From: UBA6059 sp040222235
GTDB lineage: Bacteria; Bacteroidota; Bacteroidia; Cytophagales; Cyclobacteriaceae
Length of the DNA: 64,000 nt
Assembly (NCBI GenBank): GCA_040222235.1
Contig: JAVKDO010000086.1
Coordinates: 37,516 to 101,515, forward strand
Reading direction: 5' to 3'
The translations under genes and the position numbers were made by a program. Shown one piece after another: positions 1-9,020 of this stretch. Under the pieces are notes generated by a model that ran no database searches, was not told the origin of the DNA, and saw only the letters and a list, made by a program, of their open reading frames with translations. Positions within the stretch are counted from its first letter, which is position 1; each line of letters starts with the position of its first letter.

Positions 1-756
1 TTCATTTCCTAGTACTGTGGATGGATAGTCGGCACTGGAAGTGTAAAGCTTAGATAAGCTTTTAAGATAGTCCAAAGAAGCATAGCCATTTTGAGCAGTC
101 TTGTAAAGAAATCCCAAGTTTGAATTATCAACTGAACCGGATGTCTCATTGACCCAACGTCTGTTGACCAATTCGGGTATTGTCTTATCATAATTGAAGG
201 GGTCGGTAAGTGCAAGTCCATTTCCTCTCTCACCCTTCATGACTCTGGAAAGCAGATTTGACATTTCTACTGCCTCATGCGGGCTAAACTGCTCCACACA
301 TTTAGCATCAAGATATCTGCCAATCCATCCTGTATTTTTATGATGATTAGCATCTCCCGCGGTATGCCATATATCCATTGCCCTAAAATGCGATCTATCG
401 GGGTTGGGATACCCAATACCATTGATTACCGATAGCAAACCCTCGTCATACAGCCGTTTTAGTGAAGTTAGTTGAGGACTAAAACCATAATCATCACTGG
501 CTACTAAAACTTTATTTTTCTGAATAGCAATTTTTGGCCTATTCGAATAGTAAAGATCATTCTGATAAGGGATCACCGAATTCAACCCATCATTTCCTCC
601 TGACAGCTGAATGACCACCAGTTTATTGATTTCACGGGCTACTCGAGCACTTGGTGGGGGTGTGCAGTTTGTTAGCTGAGCTAAAAAACCCGGCACAAGC
701 ACAGAAGTACCCAGTACCCCAGTGGATTGAATGAACTTTCTTCGATTGACCTTCAT
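1..756 (-). CDS. DUF1501 family exported protein, 3' end outside window
   Basis: Open minus-strand frame from the ATG at 754-756 to base 1 with no stop, so the C-terminal part is missing (252 codons visible). The N-terminus carries a twin-arginine-like signal (NRRKFIQ followed by a hydrophobic stretch), so the product is probably exported folded. It has the DUF1501 hallmarks LVVIQLSGGNDGLN and NGIGYPNPDRSHF, which are nearly the same as in the complete paralogue at 2178-3398. DUF1501 is related to the alkaline phosphatase/sulfatase fold, but its substrate is unknown. It starts 9 bp after the stop of the DUF1800 gene upstream, so both are probably in one operon. It is the second half of a duplicated gene pair. 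Confidence 0.85.
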   Translation of the reverse strand, partial: MKVNRRKFIQSTGVLGTSVLVPGFLAQLTNCTPPPSARVAREINKLVVIQLSGGNDGLNSVIPYQNDLYYSNRPKIAIQKNKVLVASDDYGFSPQLTSLKRLYDEGLLSVINGIGYPNPDRSHFRAMDIWHTAGDANHHKNTGWIGRYLDAKCVEQFSPHEAVEMSNLLSRVMKGERGNGLALTDPFNYDKTIPELVNRRWVNETSGSVDNSNLGFLYKTAQNGYASLDYLKSLSKLYTSSADYPSTVLGNE

Positions 757-765
757 CTCATTGAT

Positions 766-2160
766 CTAGCAAAGTTGGTATTCTGGAAGTTGAAGTAATT
801 CTTTTAAATAGTCTACAAATATATCACCTTCAGATTTGAACCACCCGGATTCCAATCTCCTCGGGTCTACGCTTTCAACTTCCTGGCCGAGAACATAAAA
901 CCTCAACTCCATCAGAGCCCTTTCCAAGGGTAAATCTGAAAACTCTGAATAGAACTTACTTATGTCCGCAGAGCCTCTGATTTTATGATAAAAATCATCA
1001 CTATCAGATGATCCCAAAAAATCAAACCGCTCGTCTTCAACACCCTCATCAAGAATGACTTGCGGAAGTTTCATTCTGAAGAACAGAGATGAACTGTTGA
1101 TCAATTCTCTTCCCGAAGGCCAACCTCCCACATTAGGGGGATTGAGTAGGTGCTGGCCGACGTATTGCTGCATTACAACCAGTGGATAGTCCTGAGGACA
1201 TTCAATTCTCAAAAATCTACCTAAGCCAACCAAGTATTCCATTTGGCTTTTGATTTTTGAGCCTATAATCTCATCAGAATAAAACCACTCACTCATAAAA
1301 ATCTCGTCCAACAAAGACTCAATGTTATAACCTCTTTGATAAAACGTATCAGCCAACTCATCAATCCTATCTTCATCAGGTTCGTCACTTACCAGAAAAA
1401 GGTAAATCTTCGTGGCAAGGTGTTTTGCAGTCGCTCTATGGTTAAGAGTGATATTAATGATATCATCACCGGTAAACTGACCGGTCTCTCCTAGAAAGGT
1501 CTTGGGTTCATCATCATGTGATTTATGATCGAAATAGTACTGCCATGATCCATCAAACTTATATTTCCATCCGGTGAATGCTCTTGCCGCCTCTTTGATA
1601 TCTGCTTCAGAGTAGTTTCCAATTCCTAATGTGAAAAGCTCTAAGAATTCTCGGGCAAAATTTTCATTAGGTGCATCTCTGTTGTTGCGTTGATTATCAA
1701 GAAACTCAAGCATAGCCGGATGCTTCGATACATTGGTAAGCAACGATCTGAAATCGCCTAATGCATACTTCCTGATCGTATTGAGTAAGTCCTGACACAA
1801 ATAAGGATTCTTGGCAATAAAAGCAAAGTGATCATGCCAGAATACTGTCATCTTCTCTCGCAGATCAGATTTGGAATTAAACATGGATCTTAGCCATGTC
1901 AGATTTACTTTTACAAAGGAGTTAGCTCTTGCGACGCGATAGTCATTCTGCTCCGCAGTGCTTAAACCTTTCGGATATGGGCCCGATACCCGATCCGATA
2001 ACCCGATGGCATTGGTTTCTTGAACAGCCGATGAGTTATGTTTGATTTCTTGAAATACCTCCGCAGCTGTGAGACCTATCTTGCTTTGCAACGCGGAGTA
2101 GGATACCCCAAATCCTGCTCGTTGATAAATATGTCTTGCTTCTTTCTGAGAGAGCTTCAT
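766..2160 (-). CDS. DUF1800 family protein (copy A)
   Basis: 464 aa beginning MKLSQKEARHIYQRAGFG. Family landmarks visible are the FWHDHFA block, ENFAREFLELFTLG, EAARAFTGW and NPPNVGGWPSG, all typical of DUF1800. The biochemical function is unknown; these genes are habitually paired with DUF1501 genes in Bacteroidota and Planctomycetota. Here the DUF1501 partner begins 9 bp downstream and another DUF1501 gene ends 17 bp upstream. It is clearly paralogous to the DUF1800 gene at 3403-4791, the two sharing all the landmarks above. No convincing signal peptide is seen, whereas the DUF1501 partner has a Tat-like one. Confidence 0.85.
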   Translation of the reverse strand: MKLSQKEARHIYQRAGFGVSYSALQSKIGLTAAEVFQEIKHNSSAVQETNAIGLSDRVSGPYPKGLSTAEQNDYRVARANSFVKVNLTWLRSMFNSKSDLREKMTVFWHDHFAFIAKNPYLCQDLLNTIRKYALGDFRSLLTNVSKHPAMLEFLDNQRNNRDAPNENFAREFLELFTLGIGNYSEADIKEAARAFTGWKYKFDGSWQYYFDHKSHDDEPKTFLGETGQFTGDDIINITLNHRATAKHLATKIYLFLVSDEPDEDRIDELADTFYQRGYNIESLLDEIFMSEWFYSDEIIGSKIKSQMEYLVGLGRFLRIECPQDYPLVVMQQYVGQHLLNPPNVGGWPSGRELINSSSLFFRMKLPQVILDEGVEDERFDFLGSSDSDDFYHKIRGSADISKFYSEFSDLPLERALMELRFYVLGQEVESVDPRRLESGWFKSEGDIFVDYLKELLQLPEYQLC

Positions 2161-2177
2161 AGCTTGAGTCTGGTTCT

Positions 2178-3398
2178 TTAGATAAACTGAAGATTTTCAA
2201 ACTTCTGTTTCAATACAACCTCCGAATCTACTTTGAGCCACTTGTCGAGTATAGTCGCATACACTTGACGGAAGTCGATGCTGTACTTTAGATCTCCATT
2301 GTCTAGATCTGACAAGTCAGGAATGTCATTGTAAATACCGGCTCGATTCAGCTGATTGCCAATAAGAAATACACAATTGGCTGTGCCATGATCGGTACCT
2401 CCGCTAGCATTCTCTTCGACCCTACGACCAAACTCGCTGAATACAAGAACCAAGGTGCTATCAAGCGCTCCACTACTTCTTAAGTCTTTGGTGAAAGCTG
2501 TCAAACCCTCATTAAACACCTTGAGTGGCCAGTTCAAGAAGTGATTTTGATTAGCATGCGAGTCAAACCCCTCATGTGACACATAATAAATGGAAGTATC
2601 AACACCCGAGCTGATCAATTCGGATACGGTCTTGAGCTTCCTTGAAAAAGGTGTAGAGGGGTAGGATGTTTTTGAATCAGCAGTCTTGCTAATCTCGTGC
2701 AAATAATCGGTCGATGACTGAATACTCTGGACAGACTTGTAGAGATAGTGCAATGCAGGGTTCTGTGCTGGCAACCCGTAAGCAAAGTCAATTCGCTGAT
2801 CTCTCATGATCGATGGAATAGCATCATGCTGTGAGGGATCAACTACTGAAAATCCGGTTCGCAACTCACCTCTCAGTGCCATATCCAATTTGATCCCGAC
2901 CTGCAATGCTTTGTATGGATCACTATCATCTTTACAGACAGCATCCAAGTATCGACCGACCCATCCGGATGCTAGTTCAGTATTACCATCACCTGCTGAC
3001 TGCCAAATATCCATAGATCGAAAATGCGACCTATTTGGGTTCGGGTAACCCACTCCATTCACTACAGACAATAATCCTTCATCATAAAGCCATCGAAACA
3101 CATCGACTGATGGGTTGAAGCCATACTGGTCGGTGATCTTAAGCGTTTTGTTGTCAGCTACCGCTAAATTCGGTCTACTCCTGTGGTAAATATCATTTCC
3201 GGTAGGAATCAATGTATTGAGTCCATCATTACCTCCAGATAGCTGGATCACAACCAATCGTCGACCATCGAGGGTTACCTTACTTAAGTCAGCGCAACCA
3301 GAGAGTGCCGATAGGAAATTCGGCAAAAGCAAAGTACCCGCTCCGGCCACACCAGTCGACTTAATGAATTGACGCCTATGTTTGTTATGAATACTCAT
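2178..3398 (-). CDS. DUF1501 family Tat-exported protein (copy B)
   Basis: 406 aa. The N-terminus has HRRQFIKSTG followed by a hydrophobic segment, a twin-arginine type signal. DUF1501 motifs include RLVVIQLSGGNDGLN, YPNPNRSHFRSMDIW, a C-terminal FSEFGRR and a GGTDHGTANCVF block, whose Asp and His resemble metal ligands of the alkaline phosphatase superfamily. Its function is unknown. It begins 4 bp after the stop of the DUF1800 gene at 3403-4791 and is followed after 17 bp by the second DUF1800 gene, so it sits inside a four-gene operon made of two similar pairs. It also gives the likely full-length model for the truncated copy at the left edge. Confidence 0.87.
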   Translation of the reverse strand: MSIHNKHRRQFIKSTGVAGAGTLLLPNFLSALSGCADLSKVTLDGRRLVVIQLSGGNDGLNTLIPTGNDIYHRSRPNLAVADNKTLKITDQYGFNPSVDVFRWLYDEGLLSVVNGVGYPNPNRSHFRSMDIWQSAGDGNTELASGWVGRYLDAVCKDDSDPYKALQVGIKLDMALRGELRTGFSVVDPSQHDAIPSIMRDQRIDFAYGLPAQNPALHYLYKSVQSIQSSTDYLHEISKTADSKTSYPSTPFSRKLKTVSELISSGVDTSIYYVSHEGFDSHANQNHFLNWPLKVFNEGLTAFTKDLRSSGALDSTLVLVFSEFGRRVEENASGGTDHGTANCVFLIGNQLNRAGIYNDIPDLSDLDNGDLKYSIDFRQVYATILDKWLKVDSEVVLKQKFENLQFI

Positions 3399-3402
3399 CG
3401 AC

Positions 3403-4791
3403 TCAGCATAGTTGGTATTCTGGTGATTGTAATAATAATTTCAAATTATCAATAAATGCTGTTTCACGAGATGACCACCATACGCCAGGCTCAAGAGATA
3501 TTCCCTTGGCTCCAGGCTGCAATAGGTGATTTGCAAGTTCCTGATTCGTCGCTCGTTCATCCTTACCTTCGAATCTTTCATATATCGCAGTGACATCTGT
3601 GGTGCCGGTAATGCGATGGTAGATATGTAAGTAGTCATCGGTCGCTAAAAATTCAGTTCTCTTACCAATCTCAGCACCCTCCAACATCATTTCAGGAAGC
3701 TTCATCCTAAACAGCAAGGTAAAATTATTGATGGCCTCCATACCCTTGGGCCAACCGCCTACATTGGGTGGATAAAACAACTCCTGCCCAAGTAGCTCCT
3801 GGATATAATTGATGGGGTATTGTTTGGGGTATTGAACATTGAGCACTCGGGTAAGGCCTATCAAGTACTCATGCGGAGTTTTCATCTTGGCACCAATCAC
3901 TTCATCATTATAGAACCAGTCGGATAGAAATATCGCATCAAGCAGTGCTTTGATCTCGTACCCGGAATCATAAAATTTCGAGCTAATCTCGGAGACATGC
4001 CTTTTATCAATTTCCTCCTTGATCAAATAGCGGTAGACTTTTTGTGCAATGAACTCTGCTGTCTCTTTGCGAGCCAGCAGGATGTTGATGATATCTTCTC
4101 CTCCAAAGGGTCCAGATTCATTCATGAAAACCTTGATCTCCTCGTCGTGCTCCTCCTCATTGAAGTAGAACTCCCAATCTTCCGCGAGTCGAAACTGCCA
4201 GCCGGTAAAGGCTCTTGCTGCTTCCTTGATATCCGATTCTGTATAGTTGCCCTTCCCTATCGTAAACAGCTCCAACAACTCACGCCCAAAATTCTCATTC
4301 GGATTAGCCTTCCGGTTTTGTTGATTATTGAGGTAACCAATCATGGCCGGATGCTTAGATACACCCAATAGCAGTGTCCTGAAATTGCCAAGGCTGTATT
4401 CTCGGATGGTATTAACCAGACCCTGAGCCAGGTAGGGGTTGTTTTCTGCACAAGCAAAATGATCATGCCAAAACAGGCTCATTTTCTCTCGAAGATCTGC
4501 TTGTGGCTTGAGCATTTGATCAAACCATATACGGTTCAGTCTTTTGACAGTATCTCTTCTGTCGCCGTGGTACTGTTCCTGCTTTTCTTTTGAGGCACCC
4601 TTTCTTAGTGGTTTAGAAAGCCAATGATCAATATCAAGGGTATTCAGCGGAGCATATGCCTCAGCACTTTTCCAAATTTCATCATAAATCCGAACACTCT
4701 CCCAACCTGTTCTTTCTTCGCAATCTGAGTACGAGATACCAAATCCCGTCCGCCAGTAGAGGTGTTGTATTTGCTTTTGACTGAGCTGCAT
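3403..4791 (-). CDS. DUF1800 family protein (copy B)
   Basis: About 462 aa. I use the internal ATG at 4789-4791 (MQLSQKQIQHLYWRTGFG) because it aligns with the start of the paralogue at 766-2160; a start 13 codons upstream (4830) is possible but adds an unrelated hydrophobic stub. The same DUF1800 landmarks are present: FWHDHFA, ENFGRELLELFTIG, EAARAFTGW and YPPNVGGWPKG. It is probably the first gene of the DUF1800-DUF1501-DUF1800-DUF1501 operon. A 145-bp divergent intergenic region separates it from the amidohydrolase gene and should hold the operon promoter. Molecular function is unknown. Confidence 0.85.
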   Translation of the reverse strand: MQLSQKQIQHLYWRTGFGISYSDCEERTGWESVRIYDEIWKSAEAYAPLNTLDIDHWLSKPLRKGASKEKQEQYHGDRRDTVKRLNRIWFDQMLKPQADLREKMSLFWHDHFACAENNPYLAQGLVNTIREYSLGNFRTLLLGVSKHPAMIGYLNNQQNRKANPNENFGRELLELFTIGKGNYTESDIKEAARAFTGWQFRLAEDWEFYFNEEEHDEEIKVFMNESGPFGGEDIINILLARKETAEFIAQKVYRYLIKEEIDKRHVSEISSKFYDSGYEIKALLDAIFLSDWFYNDEVIGAKMKTPHEYLIGLTRVLNVQYPKQYPINYIQELLGQELFYPPNVGGWPKGMEAINNFTLLFRMKLPEMMLEGAEIGKRTEFLATDDYLHIYHRITGTTDVTAIYERFEGKDERATNQELANHLLQPGAKGISLEPGVWWSSRETAFIDNLKLLLQSPEYQLC

Positions 4792-4936
4792 TGACACCAA
4801 AGTTAACGGCTTACAACCTAAAAAAAGCATGCCTCCTATCGCATAACATGTCTCTTAATTGATCTCTAATGATCTTGACCTGAGAATCCCCACATCTTTC
4901 TCTCAAAATCCATATCTTCTCGTTAAAATTACCGCT

Positions 4937-6154
4937 GTGAGAAATTTACTATTCCTTATCCTCTTTTTGTCTGCCGCTACCGCAATCGGGCAAAAGATCG
5001 CATTAGTTAATGGCCATGTGATCAATGGTACCGACAATACGGTCTACGAAAATCATACTGTGCTTATTGATGGCAAGCTGATCGAAAACATCCAACCCTC
5101 CTCCTCAAGTGTGCCTGAAGGATATGAGCAGATCGACCTTTCCGGTAGGTACGTCATGCCAGGCATGATAGACGCACACACACATATCAGCAGTCTGGCT
5201 TCAGCAAAACGAGCACTGGAATCTGGAGTGACCACCGTGAGGAGTGCGAGTGTATCGGCCTATCAGGACATCACCATCCGCGAAATGGTCAAGGCAAGCC
5301 AGCTAGCTGGGCCCGATATGGTCGCTGCAGGAGTATTTGTTACTCCGCAGCTTGGGGAAACAGTACTCGCTGATCCACAATTGGGAGCTTTATCAGAAGG
5401 AGTGCAGACAGAAGAAGAGCTAAGAACCCTCGTGAGAATTAATATTGACCGGGGCGTAGATGTTATCAAGACACGAGGAACTGAGCGCGCGGGATTGCCC
5501 AACACTGATCCTCGCAAGCAGACATACACCCAAGCCCAATTGGCCATAGTGGTAGATGAGGCAGCTAAGGCTGACATACCTGTAATGGTACACGCCCATG
5601 GTGATGAGGGCGCTTATGCTGCTGTAGCAGCCGGTGCAAGATCCATCGAGCATGGCACCTACCTTAGCAGAAAAACGCTTGAACTGATGAGTGAGAAAGG
5701 CACTTATTTGGTTCCTACTTATACCACCGTCGTAGACTTGGTTGAGCCGGGAGGTGACTATGACAATCCTATATTAATGATGCGAGGTAAGCATATGCTA
5801 CCCGCTCTAGCGGAATCATTTCAGATCGCACTCGAACTAGGTGTAAAGATCGCCACAGGAGCAGATACGGGGTACGGCCCCAATAGCGTGACCCGTGTGA
5901 GTATGGAAGCCGAGAATTTTGTCTTGATGGGTATGACGCCATTTCAAGCCATCCAGTCCGCTACTGTGGTCAGTGCGGAACTACTAGAAATGGGTAATCA
6001 GACGGGTCGACTGGCCGCAGGGTACGAGGCTGATCTAGTCGTGCTGACTGGCAATCCCTTGGATAATATCAGGTATCTGCAAGATGTCGTGATGGTGATG
6101 AGCAATGGACAAGTCGCCATGAAGCGCTTCCCATTTGAGCTCGAACAAGAGTGA
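4937..6154 (+). CDS. Exported metal-dependent amidohydrolase
   Basis: 405 aa from a GTG at 4937. The frame is open from 4859, but only the later start gives a clean signal peptide (RNLLFLILFLSAATAIG). The amidohydrolase TIM-barrel signatures are GMIDAHTHI (HxH metal ligands), KTRG, VHAHGDEGAYAAV, GARSIEHG and TGADTGYG (late Asp ligand), in the order of the imidazolonepropionase/Xaa-Pro dipeptidase-like group. It probably hydrolyses a cyclic amide or peptide in the periplasm; the substrate cannot be told. The M19 dipeptidase gene starts 1 bp after its stop, which suggests coupled expression and a shared role in peptide use. Confidence 0.85.
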   Translation: MRNLLFLILFLSAATAIGQKIALVNGHVINGTDNTVYENHTVLIDGKLIENIQPSSSSVPEGYEQIDLSGRYVMPGMIDAHTHISSLASAKRALESGVTTVRSASVSAYQDITIREMVKASQLAGPDMVAAGVFVTPQLGETVLADPQLGALSEGVQTEEELRTLVRINIDRGVDVIKTRGTERAGLPNTDPRKQTYTQAQLAIVVDEAAKADIPVMVHAHGDEGAYAAVAAGARSIEHGTYLSRKTLELMSEKGTYLVPTYTTVVDLVEPGGDYDNPILMMRGKHMLPALAESFQIALELGVKIATGADTGYGPNSVTRVSMEAENFVLMGMTPFQAIQSATVVSAELLEMGNQTGRLAAGYEADLVVLTGNPLDNIRYLQDVVMVMSNGQVAMKRFPFELEQE

Positions 6155-6155
6155 G

Positions 6156-7334
6156 ATGAAACGGATTCTTTACATTTCAGGCCCACTGTTGCTTTTCATC
6201 GTCTGGCTCTTCTTTTGGACGCTAGGCAAATACGTAGATCAGGACTTAAATAAGACGGGTGATGTTGATCTCTCCAAGGTGAGTCAAGAGGCGCAAGAGC
6301 TACATCAGGAGCTATTGGTGGCAGATTGGCATGCTGACAATTTGCTATGGGATAGGGACATGCTCAATATGATCAGTTATGGTCAGGTTGATCTGCCTCG
6401 ACTTATATCAGGTGGATTTGCTATCCAGGTGTTTGATGCCGTGATCAAGACTCCTCGAGGACTCAACTACGAACGTAATGATGACAGCACCGACAATATC
6501 ACCTTACTAGCTATCGCCAATCGCTGGCCACCTAAGACGTGGAACAGTCTACTAGAGCGTGCACTGTATCAAAGTCAAGTGCTGCACGAGACTGTAGATA
6601 GATCTGAAGGCAACCTCAGATTGATTAAGAATAAAAGTGACCTGATTGACTTGCTGTTTCATAAAGAGTCCAAACCCACACTCGTAGGTGGTCTGCTTTC
6701 GGTAGAAGGGCTGCATGCGTTGGAGCAGAACCTGGATAATGTCGGAGAACTAGAGCGCGCAGGTTTTCGCATTTTAGGGCTGGTGCACTTCTTTGATAAT
6801 GAGCTAGGTGGTTCTTCAGCAGGAGTCAAAAAAGGTGGAATCACTGATTTTGGCAGGCAAGTAATAAGGGAAATGGAGGAAAAATCAATAATAGTTGATT
6901 TGGCGCACTCGTCGGAGAAATTATTCTATGATGTGCTCAAGATGGCCACTCGACCAGTGGTCGTCTCTCATACTGGGATCAAGGCCATCTATGATAGCCC
7001 TCGCAACCTCAGTGATGAACAGATATTGGCTATCGCTGAAAATGGCGGCATCATAGGCATTGGCTTCTGGGATGGTGCTAACGGTGATGTCAATCCATCG
7101 GCCATCGCGAAAGCCATTCGTTACGTAGTGAATATGGTTGGAATTGAACACGTGAGTCTGGGATCAGACTTTGATGGGGCTGTAAATACACATTTTGATG
7201 CTTCCGAGATGGTCGTCCTGACCGAGGCGCTCTTGGCAGAAGGTTTCAAAGCTTCAGAAATCAAGCTGATCATGGGTCTCAATCAGATCAATTTCTTGCT
7301 GGAAAATCTACCTGAGGAATACGTGTATCACTAA
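6156..7334 (+). CDS. Membrane dipeptidase (peptidase M19 family)
   Basis: 392 aa from the ATG at 6156, one base after the preceding stop; a frame start at 6135 would overlap the upstream gene. An N-terminal hydrophobic segment (ISGPLLLFIVWLFFW) is a signal anchor or uncleaved signal. M19 zinc ligands are recognisable: DWHADN near the N-terminus (HxD), LSVEGLHAL (Glu), VDLAHSS and VSHTG (His residues) and GSDFDGA (Asp). The family cleaves dipeptides with a binuclear zinc centre. It lies in an operon with the exported amidohydrolase and ends in a 4-bp convergent overlap with the CvfB-like gene. Confidence 0.88.
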   Translation: MKRILYISGPLLLFIVWLFFWTLGKYVDQDLNKTGDVDLSKVSQEAQELHQELLVADWHADNLLWDRDMLNMISYGQVDLPRLISGGFAIQVFDAVIKTPRGLNYERNDDSTDNITLLAIANRWPPKTWNSLLERALYQSQVLHETVDRSEGNLRLIKNKSDLIDLLFHKESKPTLVGGLLSVEGLHALEQNLDNVGELERAGFRILGLVHFFDNELGGSSAGVKKGGITDFGRQVIREMEEKSIIVDLAHSSEKLFYDVLKMATRPVVVSHTGIKAIYDSPRNLSDEQILAIAENGGIIGIGFWDGANGDVNPSAIAKAIRYVVNMVGIEHVSLGSDFDGAVNTHFDASEMVVLTEALLAEGFKASEIKLIMGLNQINFLLENLPEEYVYH

Positions 7335-8161
7335 GCTAACCTGATCCCCTCCTCTTCAATAACTACTTTCTTATCTCTATAAAGACTGCCAATAGCTTTT
7401 TTAAAGAGTTTTTTGCTCATCCCGAGTTGGTACTTGATCTTCTCTGGGTCTGACTTATCATGGAGAGGCAAGTAACCCTCATTTTGCGCTAGCAGATCAA
7501 GAATCCGCTGCGCATTAGGTTCTACACTCTTATAGCCTTGCTTTTCGAGCGCCACATCGATCTTGCCATCTTCTCGAATGGTCTTCACATAACCGGTAGT
7601 CTTGTCACCCGTCCTTACTTCTTTGAAGAGTTCATTGTTGTAAAGCAGTCCTTGATAGCGGTTATTGATGATCACTTTGACACCAAGCTCAGTGCGCTCG
7701 CAGATAAGCAGATCTACTTCCTCTCCTTCTTCCAGATCGATATCCTCTATCTCTATATACTTCTGGATTTTGGCGGATGCCGACAAGCGCCAGGTTTCCA
7801 CATCCAGGTAGAGATAGACTAGGTAACGACCACTCTCGCGCATCTTGGCACGCTGTTCTTTGAAGGGTACAAGTAAGTCTTTGTCCAGTCCCCAGTCCAG
7901 AAAAGCACCAATGGGCGTGACTTGCTTGACTTCCAGATAACCAAACTCATCTCGAAGGATATAGGGATTTTCTGTCGTTGCGATGATGCGGTCTTCAGAG
8001 TCCTTATAGATGAACACTTCCAGCTTATCATCGGCCTTCATGTCATCGGTGATCCAGCGGTTGGGCAACAATACCTCCTCACCATCCTCATCCTCTAGAT
8101 ATAATCCTGGAGGAGCGAATCGTTCGATCCTTAGCGTATTGTACTTACCTATGGCGATCAT
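7331..8161 (-). CDS. CvfB-like S1 RNA-binding protein
   Basis: 276 aa. It opens with GKYNTLRIERFAPPGLYL, the characteristic N-terminus of the CvfB/YitL family, followed by three S1-type beta-barrel segments (for example GYLEVKQVTPIGAFLDWG and GYVKTIREDGKIDVALE) and a C-terminal winged-helix-like tail (LGMSKKLFKKAIGSLYRDKK). Such proteins bind RNA, and in Staphylococcus a member affects virulence gene expression; the role here is unknown. Its stop overlaps that of the M19 dipeptidase gene on the other strand, and it begins 1 bp after the nucleoside phosphorylase stop, so it shares that operon. Confidence 0.85.
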   Translation of the reverse strand: MIAIGKYNTLRIERFAPPGLYLEDEDGEEVLLPNRWITDDMKADDKLEVFIYKDSEDRIIATTENPYILRDEFGYLEVKQVTPIGAFLDWGLDKDLLVPFKEQRAKMRESGRYLVYLYLDVETWRLSASAKIQKYIEIEDIDLEEGEEVDLLICERTELGVKVIINNRYQGLLYNNELFKEVRTGDKTTGYVKTIREDGKIDVALEKQGYKSVEPNAQRILDLLAQNEGYLPLHDKSDPEKIKYQLGMSKKLFKKAIGSLYRDKKVVIEEEGIRLA

Positions 8162-8162
8162 A

Positions 8163-9020
8163 CTAGAGTAGGTCTAAGACCTTTTTGATAAGTGAATCCA
8201 CCACTTTATGTGGATCTTTAGAAAATGTGCCGCGAGACCTGTTGGCCAGGATGGCGTTAGCACTAATGACTTCATGCCCTAATAGGCGACCAAGCGCGTA
8301 AAGACCCGCCGTTTCCATCTCGAAGTTGGTGACCCAATAGTCATGATGATGGAAAGAGACTAACCGATCAACCAATTTGGGATACCGAATCGGCACACGT
8401 AGTGCTCGTCCCTGCGGAGCGTAAAACCCAGGCGTTGTGGCCGTAAATCCTTTGATCATGTCGCCACCTACCTGCTCCATTAGCGAGCTACTACCAGCGA
8501 CGGTATAAGGCGTGAAAGTCACTCCGAGATAATCACGGAGCGTCTGGCTATAAGATAACTCAAATTCAGTCTGAGGCAGGTCGTAGTAAGCCATCAAATT
8601 GTCCATACCGAGCCCAAATTCAGAGATCACATGAGATCCGATGCGTATATCCTCTTGGATACTACCAGAGGTGCCTATACGAATGATTTTTAGCTTCTTC
8701 TTACGGCTCTTGGACTCCCTTGTCTTGAGATCAATATTGGCCAATGCGTCCAATTCGAGCATCGCAATCTCCGAGTTGTCGGTACCCATGCCTGTACTCA
8801 TCACTGTGATGCGCTTGCCATTATACTTACCAATGTGCGTAATAAACTCACGCTTGTTCATCTCAAAATCTACTCCATCGAAGAATTGACTGATGCGATG
8901 CACTCTTCCCGGGTCACCCACAAGCAAGATATACTCAGAGATATGCTCTGGCTTGAGGTTAAGATGATAGATACTCCCATCCTTGTTGAGGATGAGCTCT
9001 GATTCTGGGATTTTAGCCAT
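8163..9020 (-). CDS. Nucleoside phosphorylase (uridine phosphorylase-like)
   Basis: 285 aa in the PNP_UDP_1 fold. Visible signatures are LLVGDPGRVHRIS (phosphate binding), STGMGTDNSEIAMLEL, IIRIGTSGSIQ and VTNFEMETAGLYALG, which match uridine/purine nucleoside phosphorylases. It should cleave a nucleoside with phosphate to give a base and (deoxy)ribose-1-phosphate in the cytoplasm. Exact base preference cannot be read by eye. It overlaps the end of trhO by 8 bp and is followed 1 bp later by the CvfB-like gene, giving a tight three-gene - strand unit of nucleotide and RNA functions. Confidence 0.85.
   Translation of the reverse strand: MAKIPESELILNKDGSIYHLNLKPEHISEYILLVGDPGRVHRISQFFDGVDFEMNKREFITHIGKYNGKRITVMSTGMGTDNSEIAMLELDALANIDLKTRESKSRKKKLKIIRIGTSGSIQEDIRIGSHVISEFGLGMDNLMAYYDLPQTEFELSYSQTLRDYLGVTFTPYTVAGSSSLMEQVGGDMIKGFTATTPGFYAPQGRALRVPIRYPKLVDRLVSFHHHDYWVTNFEMETAGLYALGRLLGHEVISANAILANRSRGTFSKDPHKVVDSLIKKVLDLL

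Noticed and set aside
9..233. 74-codon frame at the left edge
   Set aside because: It overlaps in another frame the DUF1501 coding sequence, which shows clear family motifs up to base 1.
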